Of a stretch of 64,000 nucleotides of DNA, positions 40,052-48,949 are shown piece after piece; position 1 is the stretch's first letter; the number at the start of each line of letters is the position of its first letter. Source of the stretch: Prauserella marina (GTDB lineage Bacteria > Actinomycetota > Actinomycetes > Mycobacteriales > Pseudonocardiaceae). The notes under the pieces are model-generated. The model was given only the letters and a program-made list of their open reading frames with translations, searched no databases and was not told the DNA's origin. Made by a program: the position numbers and the translations under genes. The stretch is taken from the NCBI RefSeq assembly GCF_002240355.1, contig NZ_CP016353.1, positions 5,619,001 through 5,683,000 of the forward strand, given 5' to 3'.

Positions 40052-41010
40052 CAGCCGACCTCAAGCAGGGTCTTCCCGATCGTCGACCGGGATTCCATGG
40101 CAGCGTGGGCATCGGCGGCCCTCGCGAGCGGGAACCGCTGGCCGATCACCGGCCGCAGGCTGCCCTCCGCGGCCAGGGCGAGCGCGCTCTTCGCGTACTG
40201 CCTCATCTCCTCCGGCGGCGCCCCAAGTCCCCAGCCGACGCTGACGCCACGCTCGGCGGCCAGTTCTTCCGGAATCTCCGTGACGGAACCACTCGCCGCG
40301 CCGAAGGTCACGAGCCGTCCGCCTTCGCCGATCAGGTCGAAGGCCGCCTTGCCGATGTCCCCACCGACGGCGTCGAAGACGACGTCGACCTCGGCGCACA
40401 CCTCGCGGACCCGACGAGGCCATTCCGCGTCGCCGTAGCCGACGACGGCGTCGGCACCCAGTTCCCTGACGATGTCGAACTTCCCCGCGCCGCCGACCGC
40501 GCCGACAACGGTCGCTCCCGCGTTGCGGGCCAACTGAACGAGCAGGCTGCCGACGCCACCCGCGGCGGCCTCCACGAGCACCCTCGTTCCCCTTCCGACC
40601 CCCGCACCGGCATGCAGCATCATCGCCGTCCTCCCGTCGGCGAGTAGCGCGACCGCGTCGGCGAGATCGAGAGCGGGAGGCAAGGGAAGCACCGCGGCCG
40701 CGTCGACGACGACCCGCTCGGCGTATCCCCCTGTTCCGTTGAGACTGCTGACAACCCGCTCACCGGCGAGCGCGGGATCGGCTCCCTCCCCGATTCCGGT
40801 GATGATGCCACCGACCCCGTTGCCGGGAATCAGCGGCAACGACGCGGAGAACGGGCCCCAGCCACTCCTGCGGAACTGCGTCTCGACGAAGGTGATGTTG
40901 GCGTAGGCGACCTCGATGCGCACCTGGCCCGCGCCCAGTTCGGGCTCCGGTACCTCGGCGAAGGTCAGCACCTCCGGTTCACCGTGTTCCTTGAGCAAGA
41001 TGGCTTTCAT
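40051..41010 (-). CDS. NADPH:quinone oxidoreductase-like zinc-free medium-chain dehydrogenase
   Basis: The 319-aa protein has the GroES-like N-terminal domain (MKAILLKEHGEPEVLTFAEV) and Rossmann domain with VLVEAAAGGVGSLLVQLARN (AxxGGVG cofactor loop). The zinc-ligand Cys residues of alcohol dehydrogenases are missing, as in quinone oxidoreductases. It reduces quinones or enones with NAD(P)H. ATG 41010 is chosen since the family starts MKAI. It precedes the LLM gene in a two-gene operon and is divergent from ald. Confidence 0.9.
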   Translation of the reverse strand: MKAILLKEHGEPEVLTFAEVPEPELGAGQVRIEVAYANITFVETQFRRSGWGPFSASLPLIPGNGVGGIITGIGEGADPALAGERVVSSLNGTGGYAERVVVDAAAVLPLPPALDLADAVALLADGRTAMMLHAGAGVGRGTRVLVEAAAGGVGSLLVQLARNAGATVVGAVGGAGKFDIVRELGADAVVGYGDAEWPRRVREVCAEVDVVFDAVGGDIGKAAFDLIGEGGRLVTFGAASGSVTEIPEELAAERGVSVGWGLGAPPEEMRQYAKSALALAAEGSLRPVIGQRFPLARAADAHAAMESRSTIGKTLLEVG

Positions 41011-41182
41011 GGCACCTCTTTCCGTGTCACACCCAGCGTGCGATCTCCACCTAACTGGAGGTCAATGGCTTGTCGTGCCGCAACCACGGAAGCGGGTCAT
41101 CATTGTTTCGTCGCCACGATGACACCGCCGTCCGGGTGGCTCACCGTTGGTGACGACATCGCACTACTCGCAGGAGGAAGCC

Positions 41183-42289
41183 GTGCGCATCGCCGTCCCC
41201 CGAGAGATCAAGAAACACGAGTACCGCGTGGCGCTGACCCCGGCGGGAGTGCACGAACTGGCCCAGCGGGGACACGAAGTCTTCATCGAAACCGGAGCCG
41301 GAGCCGGTTCCGCGATCAGCGACGAGCAGTACCTCGCCGCCGGCGCGAAGATCCTCCCTTCCGCCGTGGAAACGTGGGCCGAAGGCGAGCTGGTGCTCAA
41401 GGTCAAGGAGCCCGTCGCCGACGAATACCCGATGCTCACCTCGGGCCAGGTGCTGTTCACCTACCTGCACCTCGCGGCGGACAGGGCCCTCACCGACGCG
41501 CTGCTGAGGGCGGGCACCACGTCCATCGCCTACGAGACCGTGCAGTCGGCGAACGGCTCACTGCCGCTGCTCGCGCCGATGTCCGAGGTCGCGGGAAGGC
41601 TCGCCCCACAGGTCGGCGCGTACTCGCTGATGAAGCCGAGCGGCGGAAGGGGAGTACTTCCCGGCGGAGTGCCCGGCGTACATCCCGCGCGCGTCGTCGT
41701 GATCGGCGGCGGGGTCGCCGGTCTGAACGCGGCGCGGATCGCGCTGGGGCTCGGCTCCGACGTCGAGGTACTCGACACCAACGTCGACCGGCTGCGCGAG
41801 ATCGACACCGCCTTCGCCGGCCGGATCCGCACCGTCACCTCGAACGCGCTCTCCCTCGACGAGGCGGTCGCCGAGGCCGACCTGGTGATCGGGGCGGTCC
41901 TCATCGCGGGCGCGAAGGCCCCGAAACTGGTGTCCAACGAGCTGGTCTCGCGGATGCGCCCGGGAAGCGTCCTTGTCGACATCTCCATCGACCAGGGAGG
42001 CTGCTTCGCCGACTCGCGGCCGACCACCCACGACGAGCCGACCTACCTGGTTCACGATTCCGTCTTCTACTGCGTCGCCAACATGCCGGGCGCGGTACCC
42101 CGCACCTCGACGTATGCCTTGACCAATGTCACATTGCCCTACGCGCTCCGGCTCGCCGATCGCGGCTGGCGCACCGCGCTTCGGGACGATCCCGCTCTGG
42201 CCAAGGGGCTCAACACACACGAGGGCGCCCTCACCAACGCCGCGGTCGGAACGGCACACGAGTTGCCGTCCACCACGGTGGAACTATAG
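41183..42289 (+). CDS. ald: Alanine dehydrogenase
   Basis: A 368-aa enzyme with MRIAVPREIKKHEYRVALTP (GTG start read as Met), the pyruvate/alanine-binding TYLHLAADRALT region with HLAAD, and the NAD-binding fold VVVIGGGVAGLNAARIALGL near residue 170; the catalytic Asp lies in VDISIDQGGCFA. It interconverts L-alanine and pyruvate plus ammonia with NADH. GTG 41183 follows AGGAGG at 7 nt. Transcription ends at the hairpins from 42305. Confidence 0.96.
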   Translation: MRIAVPREIKKHEYRVALTPAGVHELAQRGHEVFIETGAGAGSAISDEQYLAAGAKILPSAVETWAEGELVLKVKEPVADEYPMLTSGQVLFTYLHLAADRALTDALLRAGTTSIAYETVQSANGSLPLLAPMSEVAGRLAPQVGAYSLMKPSGGRGVLPGGVPGVHPARVVVIGGGVAGLNAARIALGLGSDVEVLDTNVDRLREIDTAFAGRIRTVTSNALSLDEAVAEADLVIGAVLIAGAKAPKLVSNELVSRMRPGSVLVDISIDQGGCFADSRPTTHDEPTYLVHDSVFYCVANMPGAVPRTSTYALTNVTLPYALRLADRGWRTALRDDPALAKGLNTHEGALTNAAVGTAHELPSTTVEL

Positions 42290-42304
42290 GCCGGACACGA
42301 AAAA

Positions 42305-42379
42305 GGGGAACCTCGAAAGGTTCCCCGCATTAGGGGCGGCCCGCTCAACCAGCCTGGGGGTCACCGGGAGCGGGCCGCC
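42305..42379 (+). terminator. Two consecutive strong hairpins after ald
   Basis: The first is a 9-bp stem GGGGAACCT/AGGTTCCCC with a 4-nt loop (42305-42326), preceded by an A-run. The second is a perfect 12-bp stem (42335-42346 with 42368-42379) with a 21-nt loop. Together they look like tandem terminators for ald; an A-run before the first makes it usable on the other strand. A structured small RNA cannot be excluded. Confidence 0.65.
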
Positions 42380-42701
42380 GACTACAAGCTTAGGTAATAA
42401 CTCCTGAGTTCGCTCCCCGGGGGGCGCAAGTTGCCGGAAATACTTCTTCACCGAAGTTCCCCGGTCACCGTTATTCGGCACGAAATGCACTTCGACCTGG
42501 CGATTTACCTCGCTGAAACGAATGTGACGTTCGAGTCAAATGCCCGTTGTCGCGCCGGAACCCGAGCCCTCCTCGCATCGTCCAATCGCGCCGTACGGCA
42601 GGATGTCCAAGCCGTCGGGCTCCGGGGCCGCGACGGCATCCACATGTGCGAACACATGCACGAACACGGATACAAAAAAACTCTAGGAGAACGAGGGCAG
42701 C
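42380..42701. other. Long non-coding leader region before the ABC exporter pair
   Basis: No gene is apparent in these 322 bp. The section just before the ABC gene holds a hairpin CATGTG-CGAA-CACATG (about 42642-42657), a repeated GCACGAACAC-like stretch, and an A7 run at 42674-42680 before the AGGAG ribosome site. It likely contains the promoter and 5' leader of the exporter operon. Confidence 0.45.
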
Positions 42702-43787
42702 ATGCACGACGGCAGCGGCCGCATCGCGGTGCACGACCTCACCAAACAGTTCGGACCCGTCGCGGCGGTACAGAATCTGAGCTTCACCGTCGAACCGGGC
42801 ACGGTCACCGGATTCCTGGGTCCGAACGGGGCAGGCAAGACGACGACGCTGCGGATGCTGCTTGGTTTGGTCACCCCCACCGCGGGCACGGCGACGATCA
42901 ACGGCAGACCACACGACCAGCTCGGCAATCCGGGCAGAGTCGTCGGCGCCGTGCTGGAGAACGAGGGATTCCACCCCAAGCGCACGGCTCGCAATCACCT
43001 GCGGGTGTACGCGGCGGCGATCGGGGTTCCAGACCAGCGGGTCGAGGAGGTGCTGAACCTCGTCGGGCTCGGCACGGCAGGCGACCGGAAGGCGGGCGGC
43101 TTCTCGCTCGGCATGCGGCAGCGGCTCGCGCTGGCGACCGCATTGCTCGGCGACCCGCAGGTACTGGTGCTCGACGAGCCCGCGAACGGCCTCGACCCCG
43201 AGGGCATCGCGTGGCTGCGGACGTTCCTTCGCTCGTACGCGAGCCAGGGGCGCACCGTGCTCGTTTCGAGCCACCTGCTCTCCGAGGTCGAGCAGACGAT
43301 CGACCAGGTCGTCATCATCAGCGCGGGCATGACGCGGTACTACGGCCCGCTCGAACAGCTCAGGGCGAGCCAGCGCTCGCGGGTGCTCGTGCAGTCCGCC
43401 GACGCGAACGGCCTCGTGACGGCGCTGCAAGGCGCCGGACTCACCCAGGTCGAGCCGACCCAGGACGGAAGGGTCGCGGTCAGTGGCGCGACCGTCCAGC
43501 AGATCGGTGACATCTCCGCCAAGGCAAGCATCGCGGTGTACGGCATGGAAGAAGAGAAGGCGGACCTGGAGAAGCTGTTCTTCCAGCTCACCAGCCCGCA
43601 GTACGGCGCGACGACGCCTCCGGCCTACGGCCAGCAGCCTCCAGGCGGATTCGGCGGTGGATATCCCGGCCAAGGCGGTTACCCGCAGCAGCAGCCGTAC
43701 CAGGGCGCGCAACAGCAGTACCAGACACCACCCGGCGGCTACCAGCAGGCGGGACAGCAGCAGCAGGGCTGGGGAGGTCCGCAGTAA
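42702..43787 (+). CDS. ABC transporter ATP-binding protein with Gln/Gly/Pro/Tyr-rich C-terminal tail
   Basis: The 361-aa protein has an ABC domain of about 230 residues: Walker A GPNGAGKTT (about residue 47), signature FSLGMRQRLALATAL, Walker B VLVLDEPANGLD and the H-loop VSSHLLSEVE. A further domain of about 70 residues is followed by a tail of about 60 residues made almost wholly of Q, G, P and Y. It powers export together with the permease encoded next, whose ATG overlaps this stop codon by one base. The ATP-binding type is that of drug or bacitracin-like (DrrA/NatA) exporters; the substrate is unknown. Confidence 0.9.
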   Translation: MHDGSGRIAVHDLTKQFGPVAAVQNLSFTVEPGTVTGFLGPNGAGKTTTLRMLLGLVTPTAGTATINGRPHDQLGNPGRVVGAVLENEGFHPKRTARNHLRVYAAAIGVPDQRVEEVLNLVGLGTAGDRKAGGFSLGMRQRLALATALLGDPQVLVLDEPANGLDPEGIAWLRTFLRSYASQGRTVLVSSHLLSEVEQTIDQVVIISAGMTRYYGPLEQLRASQRSRVLVQSADANGLVTALQGAGLTQVEPTQDGRVAVSGATVQQIGDISAKASIAVYGMEEEKADLEKLFFQLTSPQYGATTPPAYGQQPPGGFGGGYPGQGGYPQQQPYQGAQQQYQTPPGGYQQAGQQQQGWGGPQ

Positions 43788-44674
43788 TGGGCAGGCTCAT
43801 CAAGGCGGAAATTCGCAAGACGCTCAGTACGAAGAGCTGGTGGGGACTCATGATCCCCGCCGTCGTCTTCTCGTTCCTCTTCGCGATGATCTGGGGCTTC
43901 ATCGTCGGGGACATCAACGACTACCTCGGCGGCTCCGACGCCCGCCAACTGGCTTCGCTTCTGGGTGTCGAGCTCGGCAACCTCCCCGTCGGCCTGCTTG
44001 CGCTTGGCCACGGGGTGAACATCGGAACGCTCTTCCCCGTCATCTTCGGTGTGTACGCGCTGGCGGGTGAGTACGCGAAGAAGACGATCACGACGACGTT
44101 CCTCACGGCGCCCAACCGCGGTGCCGCGCTCACCGCGAAGATGATCACCTACATCGGCTGGGGCGCGATCTACGGCGTCATCATCGTCGGCTCCGCCAGC
44201 CTCGGCACGGTGCTGACCGTCGACGAGGTGGGAATACCCTCCGCGGGCGAGTGGATGGCCGTGCTCGGCGGAGGTGTGCTCGCCACGATCCTGGCGACGC
44301 TGTTCGGCATCGGTGTCGGTGCCGTGTGGAAGAGTGTTGTCGGAGCGACGATCACACTGACCATCTGGATGCTGGTCGTGGAAAACGTGCTGGTGTTCGC
44401 CGCGTTCGGCTGGCTTGAGGTCCGCTGGCTCGGAGGGGTGCTGCCCAACGGCACGCTCAACGGAATCGTGGGTGCCATCGGTGCCGAGGCGTTCGGCGCG
44501 GCGGGGGTCACCGTTCCCGGCGATCTCAACGAGGACCTCCAGTGGTTGCTCCAGTTCACCGCGGGTGCGCCCGGCGCATTCTCGTGGTGGGCGGCGGCGT
44601 TGATCTTCTTCGCCTGGACCATGGTGTTCTTCCTCAGCGGATGGGCGGCCAACAAGCGCAGGGACATTACGTAA
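43787..44674 (+). CDS. ABC-2 type transporter permease
   Basis: A 295-aa membrane protein with about six hydrophobic segments, e.g. LMIPAVVFSFLFAMIWGFIV near residue 24, and further ones through MLVVENVLVFAAFGWL to SWWAAALIFFAWTMVFFL at the end. It forms the membrane part of the exporter with the preceding ATPase. The ATG shares one base with the ATPase stop codon. It ends with short basic tail NKRRDIT. Confidence 0.88.
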   Translation: MGRLIKAEIRKTLSTKSWWGLMIPAVVFSFLFAMIWGFIVGDINDYLGGSDARQLASLLGVELGNLPVGLLALGHGVNIGTLFPVIFGVYALAGEYAKKTITTTFLTAPNRGAALTAKMITYIGWGAIYGVIIVGSASLGTVLTVDEVGIPSAGEWMAVLGGGVLATILATLFGIGVGAVWKSVVGATITLTIWMLVVENVLVFAAFGWLEVRWLGGVLPNGTLNGIVGAIGAEAFGAAGVTVPGDLNEDLQWLLQFTAGAPGAFSWWAAALIFFAWTMVFFLSGWAANKRRDIT

Positions 44675-44857
44675 GAGCGCGTCTGAGAACCGTCCTCTGC
44701 GCGAGCGGTGATCCAGATGGATGGATCGCAAGGCGGTGCCGTACTCGGAGGGAAACATGACGGAGTCATGGTGACTGACGACAACGCAGCGAGGCGCCAT
44801 CTGGGCACCGCGCAGCCGGTACGCGATGGTTGTCAGATGCGCTCTAGGGAGACGTGA

Positions 44858-47800
44858 GTGTCAGGCAGGACTCGACGCGGCGCTCACGAGAACACCGAGA
44901 ATCCGGAAAAGGATTCGAACGAGTCCCCCCGACGAGGCTGGATCCGCAGGCTCGCCGCCGCGTGCTGGCGGCATCCAGTCCTCGTCCTGCTTTCCCTCGG
45001 TGCCGCGATCGTCGGCGTCGGCCTTCAAGCGGTCAGCCCGCTGCTCGTGAGGGCCGCCGTCGACGACGCGGTCGCCGGTCACACCTCGCGCCTCGGCTGG
45101 CTCGCCGGGGTGCTCATCGCGCTCCAGGTGCTGGCCTTCGGCAGCGCCTTCGCCCGCCGCTATCTCGGCGGCAGACTCGCCCTCGACGTCCAGCACGACC
45201 TGCGGCAATCCGTTTTCGCCGCGGTGTCCCGGCTCGACGGCGGCAAACAGGACTCGCTGCGGACCGGCCAGATCGTCTCCCGCTCCATCACCGACCTACA
45301 GCTCGTCACCGGCGTGCTCATGCAGGTGCCGCTCTCGGCTGGTTCGGTCATCTTCGCGCTGCTCGCGCTCGGCGCCATGCTGTGGATGTCGCCGCTGCTG
45401 ACGTTGATCGCGCTGATCGTCGCGCCTGCCGTGACGATCGTGGTCGCTACGAGCAGGCGCAAGCTGTTTCCCGCGACCTGGTCAGCGCAGCAGCGTGCCG
45501 CTGACGTCGCTCAGCAGGTCGAGGAGACCGTCACCGGCGTCAGGGTCGTGAAGGGCTTCGGCCAGGAATCCCGCGAGACCGGCAAGCTCGCGGGTACGGC
45601 GCGCAGGCTCTTCGCGGAACGGCTCAGGTCGGCGAAGCTCGCCGCCGTGCCGACAGCGACGACCGCGGCCCTTCCCGCGGCCGGTCAGGTCGCCGTACTC
45701 GCCGTCGGCGGCATACTCGCCATGCACGACCAGATCAGCCTCGGCACCTTCCTCGCCTTCGCCACCTACGTCACCGCGCTGACCGGTCCAGCGAGGATGC
45801 TGGCGAGCCTCGTCGTGCAGGCCCAGCTCACCAGGGCGGGCGCGGAGCGCGTCTACGACATCGTCGACGCCCAGCCCGAGGTACGCGATCCGGCGACACC
45901 GAAGCCCATGCCGAAGGGCAAGCTCGACGTGCGGCTCGACGGCGTCCGGTTTGGCTACACGCGATCCGAACCCGTCCTCGACGGGCTCGATCTGCACGCG
46001 CGAGCGGGTGAAACTCTCGCGCTCGTCGGCACTGCGGGCTCCGGCAAGTCGACCATCTCGCTGCTGCTTCCCCGCTTCTACGATCCGCACGAGGGCACGA
46101 TCAGCATCGGCGGGCTCGACATCCGCGAGACGAGCCTCGCCGAGCTGCGGCGAACCGTCGGTGTCGTGTTCGAGGAAGCGTTCCTGTTCTCGACGTCGGT
46201 GAGGGACAACATCGCCTACGGGCGGCCTGACGCGAGCGAGGCCGAGGTGATCGCCGCGGCGCGGGCCGCCGAGGCACACGAGTTCATCAGCGCGCTGCCC
46301 GACGGCTACGACACGCAGGTCGGCGAGCGCGGCCTCACGTTGTCGGGAGGCCAGCGGCAACGTCTGGGGCTGGCAAGGGCACTGCTCACCGATCCGGGAA
46401 TCCTCGTGCTCGACGACGCGACCTCGGCCGTCGACACGGCGACCGAAGCAGCGATCCACGCGACGCTGCGCGCGGTGACCGAATCCCGCACGACACTGCT
46501 CGTCGCGCACCGGCGCTCGACACTCGCGCTCGCCGACCGGGTCGCCGTGCTCGACGAGGGCAGGGTCGTCGACGTCGGCACGGTGGCGGAACTGGAGCGG
46601 CGCTGCGGGCTGTTCAGGGAGCTCATCGGAGGCAGCGCGGCCAGCGGGGACGACGTCGACAACATCGAGGAGATCCACAGGGAAGAAGCGCTCGTACCGG
46701 ATGCCTCCGGCATCACGCCCCAGCTCTGGAAGACCACCTCGGCGAAAGACACCCGAGCCGAGACGGCGTCCGCGACGGCGGGAGCCTCCGCATCGATGAG
46801 CGCGGCCGGTTCGCGTTCGTCGCTGGACGTTCCTCCGACGCCCGAGCTGCTGCGCAGGGTGGAAGCACTGCCGCCTGCCGAGGACTCACCCCGGCTCGAC
46901 GGCATCGACCCGACCGCGGCCGACCCCGGATTCACCCTCAGGGGACTGCTGCGTCCGGTGCGCGGATTGCTGCTCGGCGTGATCGCGCTCGTCGCGTTCG
47001 ACGCGCTCGCGACCGTCGCGATTCCCGCCCTGTACCAGCGAGGCGTCGACGACGGGGTCAGGATGGGCGTGGAGTCGGCCGTGCTGATCGCGGCCGGTGT
47101 CGGGGCGCTCGTGATCGCGCTCGACTGGTTCGTCATCGCAGCGCAGACCCGGCTCACCGCGCGCAGCGGCGAATCGGTGCTGTACCTGCTGCGCGTGCGT
47201 AGTTACGCACACCTGCAACGGCTCGGCCTCGACTACTACGAACGCGAACTGGCCGGCCGGATCATGACGAGGATGACCACCGACGTCGACGCGTTGTCGA
47301 CGTTCCTGCAAACCGGTCTCGCCACCGCCGTCGTCAGCGTGCTGACCCTGACCGGCATCGCGGGCGCCCTGTTGATCACCGACGCGGGACTCGCGCTCTA
47401 CGTGTTCGCCGTGCTCCCCGTGCTGCTGATCGCGACGGTGATCTTCCACCGGCTCGCCTCCGCCGCCTACACGGAGGCGAGAGAGAAGGTCAGCGCCGTC
47501 AACGCCGACATGCAGGAGAACGTCACCGGGCTGAGGGTCGCGCAGGCCTACACCCGTGAGGAGCGCTCGGCAAGCGACTTCGCCTCGCGCAGCGACGCCT
47601 ACCGCAGGTCGCGGCTGAGGGCTCAACGCTACGTGGCCACCTACTTCCCTTTCGTGACCCTGCTTTCCGGCGTCGCGGAAGCGGTCGTGCTCGTCGTGGG
47701 TGCGACCAGGGTCGCCGACCAGACGCTCTCGCCAGGCGTGCTGCTGGCCTTCCTGCTCTACCTCGGCCTGTTCTTCTCCCCCGTTCAGCAGCTCTCCTCG

Positions 47801-48655
47801 GTCTTCGACGGCTACCAGCAGGCGAAGGTCGGCCTCCGGCGCATCGGCGAACTGCTGCGCACCCCGACGTCGGTCCCGCAGGCGGCCCATCCCGTGGCGG
47901 TACCGGCCGAACTGACCGGCGACGTCGAGTTCGACAACGTCGACTTCGCCTACCCCGGCACCGACATCAAGGCGCTCGAAGGTGTGAACCTGCGAGTCCC
48001 GGCAGGCCGGACAGTCGCGCTGGTCGGTGCGACCGGAGCCGGAAAGTCCACAGTGGTCAAACTCGTTGCCCGCTTCTACGACAGCACGGGAGGTTCCGTT
48101 CGCATCGACGGCGTCGACGTGCGCGACTACGACCTGCCAGGACTGCGGGCACGGCTCGGCGTGGTGCCGCAGGAGGCCCACCTGTTCTCCGGCACCGTCG
48201 CCGACAACGTGCGCTACGGCCGACCTTCGGCCGCCGACGCCGAAGTGGAGGCCGCGGTGCGATCCGTCGGCGCGCTCGAAGGCATCGCCGCGCTGCCGTC
48301 GGGTTTCCGGCAACCGGTCGGCGAGCGGGGAAGAGCGCTTTCGGCAGGACAACGGCAACTCGTGGCGCTGGCGAGGGCGGAGCTGGTCGACCCTGACGTT
48401 CTGCTGCTCGACGAGGCGACCGCCGCACTCGATCCCGCGACGGAGGCCGTCGTGCTGAGGGCGACGGAGGCGATCACCAGAAAGCGGACGACGTTCGTGG
48501 TCGCTCACCGGCTCGGCACAGCGGCGCGAGCCGACGAGATCGTCGTACTCGACCACGGCAAGGTCGTCGAGCAGGGCAGCCACGAGGAATTGCTCGCGGA
48601 GGACGGGTACTACGCGAGGCTGTGGCGGCTCAGTGCGGAATCGCCGACCGCGTGA
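44858..48655 (+). CDS. Fused heterodimer-like ABC exporter (two TMD-NBD units)
   Basis: A 1265-aa protein made of two exporter halves. Half one: membrane domain about 45-330, NBD with Walker A VGTAGSGKST, signature LSGGQRQRLGLARAL and Walker B LVLDDATSAVD. A Ser/Ala-rich linker lies at about 600-670. Half two: membrane domain about 690-990, NBD with VGATGAGKST, LSAGQRQLVALARA and LLLDEATAALD. In the first NBD the catalytic Glu of Walker B is Asp, and the second signature is altered, so one ATP site is degenerate. GTG 44858 follows GGGAGA. Likely exports drugs, lipids or peptides. Confidence 0.93.
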   Translation: MSGRTRRGAHENTENPEKDSNESPRRGWIRRLAAACWRHPVLVLLSLGAAIVGVGLQAVSPLLVRAAVDDAVAGHTSRLGWLAGVLIALQVLAFGSAFARRYLGGRLALDVQHDLRQSVFAAVSRLDGGKQDSLRTGQIVSRSITDLQLVTGVLMQVPLSAGSVIFALLALGAMLWMSPLLTLIALIVAPAVTIVVATSRRKLFPATWSAQQRAADVAQQVEETVTGVRVVKGFGQESRETGKLAGTARRLFAERLRSAKLAAVPTATTAALPAAGQVAVLAVGGILAMHDQISLGTFLAFATYVTALTGPARMLASLVVQAQLTRAGAERVYDIVDAQPEVRDPATPKPMPKGKLDVRLDGVRFGYTRSEPVLDGLDLHARAGETLALVGTAGSGKSTISLLLPRFYDPHEGTISIGGLDIRETSLAELRRTVGVVFEEAFLFSTSVRDNIAYGRPDASEAEVIAAARAAEAHEFISALPDGYDTQVGERGLTLSGGQRQRLGLARALLTDPGILVLDDATSAVDTATEAAIHATLRAVTESRTTLLVAHRRSTLALADRVAVLDEGRVVDVGTVAELERRCGLFRELIGGSAASGDDVDNIEEIHREEALVPDASGITPQLWKTTSAKDTRAETASATAGASASMSAAGSRSSLDVPPTPELLRRVEALPPAEDSPRLDGIDPTAADPGFTLRGLLRPVRGLLLGVIALVAFDALATVAIPALYQRGVDDGVRMGVESAVLIAAGVGALVIALDWFVIAAQTRLTARSGESVLYLLRVRSYAHLQRLGLDYYERELAGRIMTRMTTDVDALSTFLQTGLATAVVSVLTLTGIAGALLITDAGLALYVFAVLPVLLIATVIFHRLASAAYTEAREKVSAVNADMQENVTGLRVAQAYTREERSASDFASRSDAYRRSRLRAQRYVATYFPFVTLLSGVAEAVVLVVGATRVADQTLSPGVLLAFLLYLGLFFSPVQQLSSVFDGYQQAKVGLRRIGELLRTPTSVPQAAHPVAVPAELTGDVEFDNVDFAYPGTDIKALEGVNLRVPAGRTVALVGATGAGKSTVVKLVARFYDSTGGSVRIDGVDVRDYDLPGLRARLGVVPQEAHLFSGTVADNVRYGRPSAADAEVEAAVRSVGALEGIAALPSGFRQPVGERGRALSAGQRQLVALARAELVDPDVLLLDEATAALDPATEAVVLRATEAITRKRTTFVVAHRLGTAARADEIVVLDHGKVVEQGSHEELLAEDGYYARLWRLSAESPTA

Positions 48656-48949
48656 ACGCGTACGCGACACGCTGGCGGTTGGTTGCCTCGACACCCGAGC
48701 TTGGGTGATTAATCACGGTCGCGGCCACCCCGCCGGAGCGCCGATCGGGCCGCAAGGCCACCACGAACCGCACTCGGCCGAACACCGGACCTTGATCGGA
48801 ATCGATCGCATAATCGATTAAGTGACATATGCCAAGGCTCGCCCGGCTCCGTTGCCGGACTTCGGTGACAAGGGCTTGTACGAGGGGGTTAGCCTGGTAG
48901 GCGCGTAATCGGACAACCAGATCGAGACGGATAGAGGCGAGTCCAAGCC
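48656..48949. promoter_or_regulatory. Intergenic region upstream of kgd
   Basis: No gene is apparent. Two AT-rich perfect palindromes stand out in a GC-rich background: GTGATTAATCAC (48705-48716) and TAATCGATTA (48812-48821). They may bind regulators of kgd. Near the gene a TAGCCT element (48890-48895) could be a -10 with a leader of about 50 nt. Confidence 0.4.

Noticed and set aside
42305-42379. Known riboswitch or 6C RNA
   Set aside because: The hairpins lack the runs of C in the loops expected for 6C RNA and show no ligand-binding core; treated as terminators.
46886-48694. 602-aa minus-strand frame opposite the fused ABC exporter
   Set aside because: Antisense shadow of a strongly supported gene.
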